Below, piece by piece: positions 1-5,660 of a DNA stretch of 10,570 nt. The translations under genes and the position numbers were made by a program. Origin of the DNA: Thermoprotei archaeon (lineage in GTDB: Archaea > Thermoproteota > Thermoprotei > Thermofilales > B20-G17). Numbering within the stretch: position 1 is the first letter of the stretch; every line of letters begins with the position of its first letter. The stretch spans positions 1 through 10,570 of the forward strand of contig QMRW01000035.1 of NCBI GenBank assembly GCA_003650785.1, given 5' to 3'. Under the pieces are notes generated by a model that made no database searches, had not been told where the DNA came from, and saw only the letters and a program-made list of their open reading frames with translations.

Positions 1-651
1 CCATGAACTATAGGTATTTTTATCCATATTCCAACGAATACCCAACTCCTCAAGAGAGAACTGCCTCCTCAACCAATCTCTAAACCTAGAAACAGTATAA
101 TCATCATAACTAGCATCCTCTCTAGTACCATAAATCTTCCTCTCTTTAAAGCTAGGTAGAAAGGGCCAATTTTCACTACATAGCCAATAATCTCCAAGCG
201 CATCTTCATACTCTAACCCTACACCTATGAGTCTCTTAACATATTCTTCCATCTCTCTAAGGTAATTCTCATCAAAGGGATAACCACCTACAATATCTAT
301 TGGGACTCTTCTCCCAGTCTCAGTTATCCAGTACCAGTCATATTTCTCAACCATCCATCGAGGTGGATTGGGATAGAAGTGAATAAATACCGTTATACCC
401 ATTTTTCTTGCCCTTCTTAATAGAACTCTAAGAGGTTCTAAGTTCCACTCATCCTCAGAAGGTCTTACTCTCCTCCAGGGGGCAAAGAAATCGGCAGAGG
501 TAAATCCAGCCTTTAAGTATAGATTCTTATCTGTAGTGACTAATTCCTCTGGTAGCGTTATTATGTAATCTCCTCCGTGATAGGCTGAAGTCTTGATAAA
601 TGGTTTTCCCTTATAATAAAAGCATCCATTCTTTACGTAGAAACTTTTCAT
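1..651 (-). CDS. Glycoside hydrolase, GH42-like TIM-barrel domain (N-terminal part, runs off the left edge)
   Basis: The minus strand is open from the window edge to ATG at 651 (217 codons) and, with no stop, up to an earlier ATG at 750 (250 codons). Residue numbers here count from the 750 start. The fragment resembles the first half of a family 42 beta-galactosidase-type barrel: FYPNPPRWM (125-133) matches the TPPxWL segment, DYWLCSEN (187-194) sits where the acid/base glutamate is expected, and FRDWLRRQFSLEELGIRW followed by TYSSW (223-250) matches the family's Wl-ry-leeLn-W...Y-sW stretch. I prefer start 651 because the domain begins there (YVKNGCFYYKGKPF) and a TATAAAAG box lies 36 bases upstream; the extra 33 residues from 750 look unlike the family. 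There is no signal peptide. The glutamate E193 follows serine, not the usual asparagine. The substrate is unknown; it presumably acts on a beta-galactoside or related glycan. The C-terminal half is outside the window. Confidence 0.7.
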   Translation of the reverse strand, partial: MKSFYVKNGCFYYKGKPFIKTSAYHGGDYIITLPEELVTTDKNLYLKAGFTSADFFAPWRRVRPSEDEWNLEPLRVLLRRARKMGITVFIHFYPNPPRWMVEKYDWYWITETGRRVPIDIVGGYPFDENYLREMEEYVKRLIGVGLEYEDALGDYWLCSENWPFLPSFKERKIYGTREDASYDDYTVSRFRDWLRRQFSLEELGIRWNMDKNTYSSW

Positions 652-683
652 AGTCTCAGCTCGCTCACTGATAAGTAAGAGCT

Positions 684-691
684 CTTTTATA
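684..691 (-). promoter_or_regulatory. TATA box (box A) of the glycoside hydrolase gene
   Basis: The minus strand reads TATAAAAG, centred 36 bases upstream of ATG 651. An initiation site about 26 bases downstream would leave a leader of roughly 10 bases. This is the main reason for preferring 651 over the upstream ATG at 750. A second, weaker box (TTTTAAGT, about 789-796, minus) could serve the 750 start. Confidence 0.45.
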
Positions 692-751
692 CTTATTCCT
701 AAAATTAGTAGTAATCTAGAGAGCCACCTGTTCCATATAGTATTATCCATC

Positions 752-788
752 TATAATCCTAGCCAGCATTCCTATGACTAGGATTATA
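752..788. repeat. Perfect 11-bp inverted repeat in the divergent glycoside hydrolase/MTAP promoter region
   Basis: TATAATCCTAG (752-762) and CTAGGATTATA (778-788) are exact reverse complements separated by 15 bases. Arm centres are 26 bp apart, about two and a half helical turns. The right arm ends directly against the MTAP TATA box (789-796), so a protein bound there would cover the TFB recognition element. The left arm abuts the upstream ATG (750) of the divergent gene. It is most simply a regulator site for one or both genes; a hairpin in a transcript is the alternative. Confidence 0.6.
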
Positions 789-796
789 CTTAAAAC
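789..796 (+). promoter_or_regulatory. TATA box of the MTA phosphorylase gene
   Basis: CTTAAAAC is centred 25.5 bases upstream of GTG 818, the archaeal box A-to-start distance for a leaderless transcript. The Lrp gene in this window has the same spacing, which supports GTG 818 over ATG 827 as the start. Confidence 0.55.
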
Positions 797-817
797 TCAT
801 TTGTACTAAACTAACCT

Positions 818-1615
818 GTGATAACCATGGTCAGAGTAGGTATAATCGGGGGGAGTGGATTATATGATCCTGGTATTCTCAAGGATGTCGAGGAGAGGAA
901 AGTACACACTCCCTATGGTAGTCCCTCTGATAACATTATGATCGGAAAACTAAATGGAGTAGAGATAGCTTTCCTACCTAGACATGGAAGAGGGCATAGA
1001 ATACCTCCACATGCGATAAACTACAGGGCTAATATATGGGCACTCCATAGTTTAGGTGTTGAGAGAATAGTAGCAGTTTCGGCTGTTGGTAGTCTAAGAG
1101 AGGACTATAGGCCAGGGGACTTCGTACTACCTGATCAATTTATAGATATGACTAAGAACAGAGTGTATACATTTTATGATGGTCCAAGAGTAGCACATAT
1201 ACAAATAGGACTAGAACCATTCTGTCTTGAGTTAAGAAAGCTAGTATTAAAAGCAGCCGAGGAACTAGGTATAGTTATCCATGACAAAGGGACATATGTA
1301 TGTATAGAGGGTCCAAGGTTTAGCACTAAAGCAGAATCTATAATATGGAAGGAAGTCTTTAAATGCGATATCATAGGTATGACGTTAGTTCCGGAGATAA
1401 ATCTAGCTAGAGAACTTGGAATGTGCTATAGTCTCATAGCTATGGTGACGGATTACGACATATGGGCTGAAAGAATAGTGACAGCGGAGGAAGTGGTCAG
1501 AGTTATGAACGAAAATGTGGATAAGGCTAAGAAACTCCTCTATAAGTTAATTCCAGAAATACCAAAAGAAAGAAAATGTAGGTGTGAAAAAATACTAGAA
1601 ACTGCTTTCCTGTAA
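818..1615 (+). CDS. mtnP: S-methyl-5'-thioadenosine phosphorylase (hexameric archaeal MTAP II type)
   Basis: Cytoplasmic enzyme that cleaves 5'-methylthioadenosine, a by-product of polyamine synthesis, with phosphate to give adenine and 5-methylthioribose 1-phosphate, feeding purine and methionine salvage. The 265 residues are full length. Family marks are GIIGGSGLYDPGI (8-20), FLPRHGRGHRIPPHAINYRAN (52-72, phosphate and nucleoside site), SAVGSLREDY (88-97), YVCIEGPRFST (160-170), and DIIGMTLVPE (184-193) followed by TDYD (211-214). The tail carries the CxC pair (C254, C256) typical of hyperthermophilic MTAP II. Compared with my recollection of the Sulfolobus solfataricus enzyme, the cysteines of one disulfide are both replaced (R198, E257) while the partners of the other two remain (C136, C203, C254, C256). 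GTG 818 is preferred as a leaderless start; ATG 827 is possible. The gene stands alone, divergent from the glycoside hydrolase. Confidence 0.95.
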   Translation: MITMVRVGIIGGSGLYDPGILKDVEERKVHTPYGSPSDNIMIGKLNGVEIAFLPRHGRGHRIPPHAINYRANIWALHSLGVERIVAVSAVGSLREDYRPGDFVLPDQFIDMTKNRVYTFYDGPRVAHIQIGLEPFCLELRKLVLKAAEELGIVIHDKGTYVCIEGPRFSTKAESIIWKEVFKCDIIGMTLVPEINLARELGMCYSLIAMVTDYDIWAERIVTAEEVVRVMNENVDKAKKLLYKLIPEIPKERKCRCEKILETAFL

Positions 1616-1622
1616 TGATAAG

Positions 1623-1639
1623 GAGTCTTGAGAAGACTC
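1623..1639 (+). terminator. Perfect 7-bp hairpin just after the MTAP stop codon
   Basis: GAGTCTT and AAGACTC are exact complements around a 3-base GAG loop, starting 8 bases after the MTAP stop. A pyrimidine-rich stretch with five Ts follows at 1657-1666. Archaeal termination relies mainly on T tracts, so the hairpin may instead mark or protect the 3' end. Confidence 0.4.
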
Positions 1640-1672
1640 GTATTCCGTAATTTCCACCTTTTTCCTTAGAGT

Positions 1673-1731
1673 TCAGAGAGGTCCTACCACTCTTCATAGC
1701 CGTACGGCTAAGTACTCGGCAAACTCATCAT
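1673..1731 (-). ncRNA. Candidate C/D box guide sRNA (2'-O-methylation guide)
   Basis: The 59-nt minus-strand unit has the canonical archaeal order. Box C is a perfect ATGATGA (1725-1731), followed by a 12-nt guide (1713-1724), a D'-like CTTA (1709-1712, one mismatch to CTGA), an 11-nt spacer holding the palindrome GCCGTACGGC (1699-1708), a C'-like ATGAAGA (1691-1697, one mismatch), a 14-nt guide (1677-1690) and a perfect box D, CTGA (1673-1676). The D' guide would pair with TACTCGGCAAAC. I recall ACTCGGCAAA as a conserved 23S rRNA segment near E. coli position 1618, which makes this an apt rRNA target; the fifth-nucleotide rule would put the methyl group on the C before GG. A TATA box (1754-1761, minus) is centred 26.5 bases from box C. 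The target of the other guide is not identified. No clear terminal stem is seen. Confidence 0.6.
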
Positions 1732-1753
1732 CATGAATATCCAGTACAATATA

Positions 1754-1761
1754 CTTTTAAG
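1754..1761 (-). promoter_or_regulatory. TATA box for the candidate C/D sRNA, overlapped by an inverted repeat
   Basis: The minus strand reads CTTAAAAG, placing initiation about 26 bases downstream, right at box C of the sRNA (1731). AAGTCT (1759-1764) and AGACTT (1773-1778) form a 6-bp inverted repeat overlapping the upstream edge of the box, possibly a regulator site. On the plus strand the same TTTTAAGT could start a transcript near 1784, but no gene begins there. Confidence 0.45.
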
Positions 1762-1822
1762 TCTTTAGGGGGAGACTTTAAGCTCTAATACGCACTAGGT
1801 TGTAGTCGTGGATCTTGAAATG

Positions 1823-1830
1823 CTTAAATA
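1823..1830 (+). promoter_or_regulatory. TATA box of the Lrp-family gene
   Basis: CTTAAATA is centred 25.5 bases before GTG 1852, which predicts a leaderless mRNA beginning at the start codon. No ribosome binding site precedes the GTG. Confidence 0.6.
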
Positions 1831-1846
1831 GAGCAGTGATAGAGCA
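1829..1846 (+). repeat. Direct repeat TAGAGCA x2, one helical turn apart, in the Lrp core promoter
   Basis: TAGAGCA occurs at 1829-1835 and 1840-1846, a period of 11 bp, between the TATA box and the start codon. Two identical sites on the same DNA face could bind a regulator, for example the Lrp protein itself. Confidence 0.35.
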
Positions 1847-1851
1847 TAATT

Positions 1852-2331
1852 GTGGAGCTAGACTCACTTGATCTAAGGATTATAGAGGAACTGAGTAAGA
1901 ATGCTAGAGTAAAGCTGTCGGAGTTATCTAGAAAACTAGCTGTACCCAGGACGACTATATCTTCTAGGATTGAGAAGATGGTCAAAATGGGTGTGATTAA
2001 ATCCTTTACTACGATGTTAGACTACTCCACTCTAGGGTATAAATTTCTCGCATTTGTAATGATTAAAGTCAGAAGAGGTACAGGGAAGTTAACTGACCAA
2101 GTATCTATAACTAAAAAGATAGTTGAAGATATCAATAGAAGCAACTCTAAGCTCAGAATAATAGAATCCCATATAGTGACTGGAGAATATGATGTACTTT
2201 TAAAAGTAATAGCTAAAGATTGGAGTGAGCTTACCAAGTTTTTAATAGAATACTTGACTAAATTGAGTGAAATAGAGCATACAAATACTATGCTCGTACT
2301 GACTACAGTTCATGAAGGAATGGTGCTCTAA
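1852..2331 (+). CDS. Lrp/AsnC-family transcriptional regulator
   Basis: DNA-binding regulator of 159 residues, the usual family length. The N-terminal AsnC-type winged helix covers about 3-50, with LSELSRKLAVPRTTISSRIE (22-41) as the helix-turn-helix and MGVIKSF as the start of the wing. A ligand-sensing and oligomerisation RAM domain follows (about 63-156), with the characteristic GEYDVLLKV at 111-119. These proteins form dimers to octamers and respond to amino acids or other small metabolites; the effector cannot be read from sequence. GTG 1852 is chosen because the TATA box predicts initiation there. The gene is monocistronic, 91 bases before a radical SAM gene whose promoter carries an Lrp-like dyad, so local control of that gene is plausible but inferred. 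Confidence 0.9.
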   Translation: MELDSLDLRIIEELSKNARVKLSELSRKLAVPRTTISSRIEKMVKMGVIKSFTTMLDYSTLGYKFLAFVMIKVRRGTGKLTDQVSITKKIVEDINRSNSKLRIIESHIVTGEYDVLLKVIAKDWSELTKFLIEYLTKLSEIEHTNTMLVLTTVHEGMVL

Positions 2332-2379
2332 TAGCTCTCATAATCAGTAATAAACGATAGGATGTATACAAAGTAAAGA

Positions 2380-2387
2380 TTTATAAA
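2380..2387 (+). promoter_or_regulatory. TATA box of the radical SAM cluster
   Basis: TTTATAAA is centred 39.5 bases before ATG 2423, giving a predicted leader of about 13 bases. It would drive the radical SAM, winged-helix and TrmJ genes as one unit. Confidence 0.6.
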
Positions 2388-2403
2388 TTCTAAATTTTTA
2401 GAA
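2388..2403. promoter_or_regulatory. Candidate operator: 7-bp dyad between TATA box and initiation site
   Basis: TTCTAAA-TT-TTTAGAA is a perfect inverted repeat beginning at the base after the TATA box and ending before the predicted initiation site. An AT-rich core with short symmetric arms is the form of many archaeal Lrp-family sites, and the position would block polymerase or TFB loading. The adjacent Lrp gene is the obvious candidate regulator; the winged-helix protein encoded within the same cluster is the alternative. Confidence 0.5.
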
Positions 2404-2422
2404 AAGACTAAAGGAAAGTCCT

Positions 2423-3988
2423 ATGCCAGGCTATAAAATAGTGCTTACTGGCGATAGAACTGTAATGAGTACCTACGGCAGTGGATTATTCTATGGATTT
2501 CTTACAACAGGTCCTACAAAGGGATTTATTCCACTACCTATATTGACGAGAACTATTTTAAGACCTGTTCCTGTGGGAAAGAGGGGCGAAGCCATACTAG
2601 CACCTCATGGTCTTAGAAGAGTCGAAGCTGCACTGAGAGAGAGTAAAGTAGTAGATGAAGACGATATAATCGTAGTACCTCCTAGGAACTTGTATAAAGC
2701 TGTGAGTGAAAAAACTAAGATAATAGGCATATACACAATAGACCCCCTAGGACGAGGACCAGCATCTACTACATTCTCTGGATTCACTGGTATTGTCCAT
2801 AGTGAGCCTATAACTGCATACTATTTTAGAAAGCTAATTACAAGCAAGATAGTACAAGAAGCTAGAAGAAGAGGAACAAGAGTGGTTGTAGGTGGACCCG
2901 GAACTTGGCAGTTTGATCTAGAGAGTATGAAGAGGCTTGGGATAGACATAGTAGTCCATGGAGAGTGCGATAAAGCAGCACCCAAGCTCTTTCAGGAAAT
3001 CCTCGAGGACTCTATTAAAATTCCAACCATAATTAATATACCCATATTAGAATACCCTAGAGCTGATGAAATCCCATTACTGAAGGGAGCTACCATAGGG
3101 GGCTATGTAGAGGTATCTAGAGGCTGTGGTAGAGGATGTAAATTCTGTAGACCTACAATGGTACCTCTAAGACATAGACCGATAGAGCAGATAGTTAAAG
3201 ACGTAGAGATTAATGTGAGATATGGACAGACAGGCATATGCCTTGGAGCTGAAGATATTTTCAAGTATGGTGCTAGGCCTCTGGAGGTAAGACATGAGAA
3301 AGTAATTAAGCTTTTTAAGTCTATCCTAAAGGTTCCTGGAGTCATGATAACAAGCTTCGCTCATGCTAATCTATCCTCAATAGCCGCATATCCAAATACC
3401 GTTAGAGAAGTAGTCGAGCTCCTAGGTGTGGATGAGTATCACTGGATAGGCTTTCAGACAGGTATAGAGACAGGGAGTCCTCATCTCATAGAGCTTCACA
3501 TGGACCGAAAACCCTATCCCTTTAAGGCATCAGAGTGGCCTGAGGTGGTTGAGATGGCATTTTCAATCTGTCACGATTTAGGGCTAGTTCCCGCAGCAAC
3601 TATAATAGTAAATCTTCCGGGGGAGAGGGAGAGTGATGTAGTAAGAACTGTGGAACTCATAGAGGATCTGAAGTTCTATAGAAGTCTTATAGTTCCATTA
3701 TTGTACGTGGATTTCACGAAGTATGGATCTATGAGATTCGTAGAAGATGCTAAATGGTATCACTGGGAACTATATAAGGTTATATGGAGGCATGATATGA
3801 AGTGGTTGCCTGAACTTGTAAAAGGTTATACTAGGAGAAATAGTGTTATTACAAGAATTTTCATGGACCTTTTCATTAGGATGCTGCGTATAGTAAATAG
3901 AAAGGTAGAGGCTTACATAGAAGATAATCTCAGGAAATTGAGAGAAAGAGATATACGTAAAATAACACCAATAGTTCATGAGTACTAA
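2423..3988 (+). CDS. Radical SAM protein with N-terminal B12-binding-like domain (archaeal, COG1032-like)
   Basis: 521-residue iron-sulfur enzyme. The N-terminal third (about 1-200) looks like a Rossmann, cobalamin-binding-like domain: the strand and loop VVVGGPGTWQFDL (153-165) and IDIVVHGECDKA (174-185) are typical. No DxHxxG motif is present, so any cobalamin would be bound without the usual histidine ligand, or not at all. The radical SAM barrel follows, with the [4Fe-4S] cluster cysteines C235, C239 and C242 in CGRGCKFC, then GIETGSP (347-353) and NLPGERESD (397-405), typical of this superfamily. The distinctive start (VLTGDRTVMSTY, DPLGRGPASTTF at 107-118) is shared, as I recall, with uncharacterised archaeal radical SAM proteins. 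Substrate and reaction are unknown; archaeal relatives act in RNA, lipid and cofactor modification. Its stop codon abuts the next start, so the two genes are co-translated. Confidence 0.85.
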   Translation: MPGYKIVLTGDRTVMSTYGSGLFYGFLTTGPTKGFIPLPILTRTILRPVPVGKRGEAILAPHGLRRVEAALRESKVVDEDDIIVVPPRNLYKAVSEKTKIIGIYTIDPLGRGPASTTFSGFTGIVHSEPITAYYFRKLITSKIVQEARRRGTRVVVGGPGTWQFDLESMKRLGIDIVVHGECDKAAPKLFQEILEDSIKIPTIINIPILEYPRADEIPLLKGATIGGYVEVSRGCGRGCKFCRPTMVPLRHRPIEQIVKDVEINVRYGQTGICLGAEDIFKYGARPLEVRHEKVIKLFKSILKVPGVMITSFAHANLSSIAAYPNTVREVVELLGVDEYHWIGFQTGIETGSPHLIELHMDRKPYPFKASEWPEVVEMAFSICHDLGLVPAATIIVNLPGERESDVVRTVELIEDLKFYRSLIVPLLYVDFTKYGSMRFVEDAKWYHWELYKVIWRHDMKWLPELVKGYTRRNSVITRIFMDLFIRMLRIVNRKVEAYIEDNLRKLRERDIRKITPIVHEY

Positions 3989-4459
3989 ATGGTAGATAGT
4001 ATGCTAAGTAGATTGGAGTTAGAACTTGCGGTAAGATTATCGAGACTTATCTCAAAGTGGGGATTAGGTGAAGCTGTAGGTAAGATCTTAGCAGTGCTAC
4101 TTCTAGCTGGATGCCCTCTCTCACAGCAAGAAATAGCGAAATTAACGGGCTATAGTGTTGGTCTAATAAGTACAAGTCTTACATTTTTAGAAAGCTTAGG
4201 TCTCGTGATGATGGTAGAGAAGATAGGTAGGAAAAAAATGTACCTAGCTACGGGGTCTCTCATAGATGTCTTCGAGAATTTCATAAAAGAGATCATAAAT
4301 AGACAATTATCTCCTACAATAAACTTTATAAAAAATAACATACCCGCTACAGAGGATAGAACTAAGGATAGTGTAAAGTTAGTACTCAGAGAATATGAAA
4401 ATCTAAGAAATCTACTGAGAAATAATCTACGTAAGCTGAAGAAGTATAAGAGGTCATAG
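3989..4459 (+). CDS. Winged helix-turn-helix regulator, GbsR/MarR-like
   Basis: 156-residue putative transcription regulator. A helical N-terminus (about 5-40) leads to the winged helix: LSQQEIAKLTGYSVGLISTS (44-63) is the helix-turn-helix, and VEKIGRKKMYLATG (76-89) the wing. A charged helical C-terminus (about 92-154, ending in a lysine-rich stretch) probably forms a dimerisation coiled coil. This layout fits the GbsR branch of the MarR-like proteins. ATG 3989 begins at the base after the radical SAM stop; ATG 4001 is a second choice. Tight coupling suggests it regulates its own cluster or responds to the radical SAM product. No effector can be read from sequence. Confidence 0.75.
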   Translation: MVDSMLSRLELELAVRLSRLISKWGLGEAVGKILAVLLLAGCPLSQQEIAKLTGYSVGLISTSLTFLESLGLVMMVEKIGRKKMYLATGSLIDVFENFIKEIINRQLSPTINFIKNNIPATEDRTKDSVKLVLREYENLRNLLRNNLRKLKKYKRS

Positions 4460-4481
4460 ATAAAGAGGATAACGGGAGATA

Positions 4482-5207
4482 ATGTCAGAACAGAGACTTG
4501 AGAGGTATAAGATAATATTAGTAGAACCACTCTATGAGCTTAACATAGGATACACTGCAAGGGTTATGAAGAACTTTGGTTTCACTAACTTATGTCTCGT
4601 AGCTCCGAGATTTGAATTTAGCGGTACGTGTAAGATTTTCGCAAAGCATGCTAATGATATTCTAGAGAAAATGAAAGTCAGTAGAAATTTGGAAGAAGCA
4701 CTCCAAAATACCGATCTCGTAGTGGGTACTACTGGTATAGTGGGTGGTAGAAGGAACATATTGAGAAAACCTCTCGATCCTAGAGAATTTGCTAAGTCCA
4801 TAGTTCAAAGTAGCGGAAGTGTAGCTATATTATTTGGGAGGGAGGACATAGGACTGACTAATGAAGAACTCTCGTTGTGTGATATATTAGTAACTATACC
4901 AACTAGTCCGAACTATCCCATTTTAAATATATCACATGCTGTCGCAGTAATACTATATGAGATATACATTCAGGAAACTACGAGTGGCAAGGATAGATTC
5001 TATTTTGAACTGCCATCACGAAATGAAAAAGAGGCATTCTTGAGTTATGTAGTAAAAATATTAGACACAATAAAATACCCGGAGAACAAGAGAGAAAAAG
5101 TTCTACTGGTGTTCAGAAGGGTACTTGGAAAAGGCGTAGTGACCAGAGGAGAGCTACATATATTGATGAGCTTTCTACGAAAAATATACATAAAAATGAT
5201 AAAATAG
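4482..5207 (+). CDS. trmJ: tRNA (cytidine-32-2'-O)-methyltransferase, TrmJ-like SPOUT enzyme
   Basis: 241-residue knotted (SPOUT/TrmH class) methyltransferase that would transfer a methyl from SAM to the ribose of tRNA nucleotide 32; the Sulfolobus acidocaldarius enzyme is known to act on C32. All three family motifs are present: motif 1 NIGYTARVMKNFG (21-33, with the catalytic R27), motif 2 LFGREDIGLTNEEL (117-130), and motif 3 IPTSPNYPILNISHAVAVIL (139-158), which forms the knot and SAM pocket. The C-terminal helical extension (about 180-235, VFRRVLGKGVVTRGELHILM) is the TrmJ-type domain for dimerisation and tRNA contact. GGGAG (4474-4478) is the ribosome binding site, close to ATG 4482. 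It follows the winged-helix gene after 22 bases and ends the cluster. Confidence 0.88.
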   Translation: MSEQRLERYKIILVEPLYELNIGYTARVMKNFGFTNLCLVAPRFEFSGTCKIFAKHANDILEKMKVSRNLEEALQNTDLVVGTTGIVGGRRNILRKPLDPREFAKSIVQSSGSVAILFGREDIGLTNEELSLCDILVTIPTSPNYPILNISHAVAVILYEIYIQETTSGKDRFYFELPSRNEKEAFLSYVVKILDTIKYPENKREKVLLVFRRVLGKGVVTRGELHILMSFLRKIYIKMIK

Positions 5208-5211
5208 AATA

Positions 5212-5237
5212 AAAGAGGAGTATTGACATCACTCTTT
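5212..5237 (+). terminator. Hairpin after trmJ
   Basis: AAAGAG (5212-5217) pairs with CTCTTT (5232-5237) around a 14-base loop, four bases after the trmJ stop. The downstream arm ends in TTT. It is a plausible 3' end for the radical SAM-winged helix-trmJ transcript, but the U tract is short. Confidence 0.3.
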
Positions 5238-5383
5238 ACAATAATGATACCAGAAGACATCCTACTTTAGTGGGAGAATGGATGTTTGAAGTTAAAATAA
5301 TCGATAGATCAGCTGGTGTACTGATGAATTTAATGGTAATTCGAAAGATGAGGATATTGTTGGAGTATTGAATATAAGTATCC

Positions 5384-5391
5384 TTTATAAG
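5384..5391 (+). promoter_or_regulatory. TATA box upstream of the structured stretch
   Basis: TTTATAAG, the best plus-strand box in the gap, predicts initiation near 5414. No long ORF follows; a leaderless GTG at 5414 would encode only 12 codons. The box therefore suggests either a noncoding RNA or a long, folded leader for L10e (about 250 nt). Confidence 0.4.
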
Positions 5392-5413
5392 TGGAGGTAT
5401 GCTCATCGAGATT

Positions 5414-5513
5414 GTGAGACTCCCTTGCTCTCGGAGTAGAATGGAGGAGTGAAGGGTAAAAGTCCAGTGAACACTCTAGAAGCAAAAATTTCCCACTTAA
5501 GCGAGGAGAGTGT
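5414..5513 (+). ncRNA. Candidate two-hairpin structured RNA or L10e leader
   Basis: From the initiation site predicted by the TATA box, two stems follow. The first pairs GACTCCCTT (5418-5426) with AAGGG (5452-5456) and AGTC (5461-5464), leaving a 4-base bulge. The second pairs ACACTCT (5471-5477) with AGAGTGT (5507-5513). No C/D boxes, tRNA loop or known riboswitch core is recognised. The AAAAGTCC beside the first stem recalls part of RNase P RNA, but the rest of that RNA is absent. Confidence 0.3.
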
Positions 5514-5541
5514 CAAACCATATAGACCAAATTATTCTGGA

Positions 5542-5562
5542 ATTCATTCTATAAGAATGGAT
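5542..5562 (+). terminator. 9-bp hairpin with a 3-base loop
   Basis: ATTCATTCT-ATA-AGAATGGAT forms nine pairs (one G-U) in RNA. It could end the transcript starting near 5414 or be part of the L10e leader. The next T run (TTTT, 5577-5580) is 15 bases downstream. Confidence 0.3.
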
Positions 5563-5655
5563 AGTATTGATTAAAGTTTTACTTCTTTCCAATTGTGGAA
5601 TAGTTAAAGGGAAACATTAATTAGTAGGAGAGTATCAGACAGAATAGCTAATAAA

Positions 5656-5660
5656 GGTGA
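5656..5660 (+). promoter_or_regulatory. Shine-Dalgarno site deciding the L10e start
   Basis: GGTGA matches the archaeal anti-SD and ends 5 bases before ATG 5666. The in-frame GTG at 5657 lies inside this site, so it is part of the ribosome binding site and not a start codon. Confidence 0.7.

Noticed and set aside
92..107. AT-rich short repeats in coding regions as CRISPR or mobile-element traces
   Set aside because: No regularly spaced repeats, no transposase, integrase or Cas coding frames, and no terminal repeats were found anywhere in the window.
3770..3979. Minus-strand ORF of 69 codons inside the radical SAM gene
   Set aside because: Antisense shadow of a conserved coding region with no promoter or ribosome binding site.
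4150..4530. 126-aa minus-strand ORF across the winged-helix gene
   Set aside because: It is the antisense of a well-supported coding sequence and has a hydrophobic, low-information composition.
5212..5373. Open plus-strand frame of about 54 codons after trmJ
   Set aside because: No ATG or TTG near its beginning, no ribosome binding site, no recognisable family, and such a length is expected by chance in six frames of AT-rich DNA.
5441..5475. Possible RNase P RNA because of AAAAGTCC
   Set aside because: Only a short stretch resembles conserved region I; the other conserved regions and the 3' part of the RNA are absent, and the DNA is too AT-rich for a hyperthermophile RNase P RNA.
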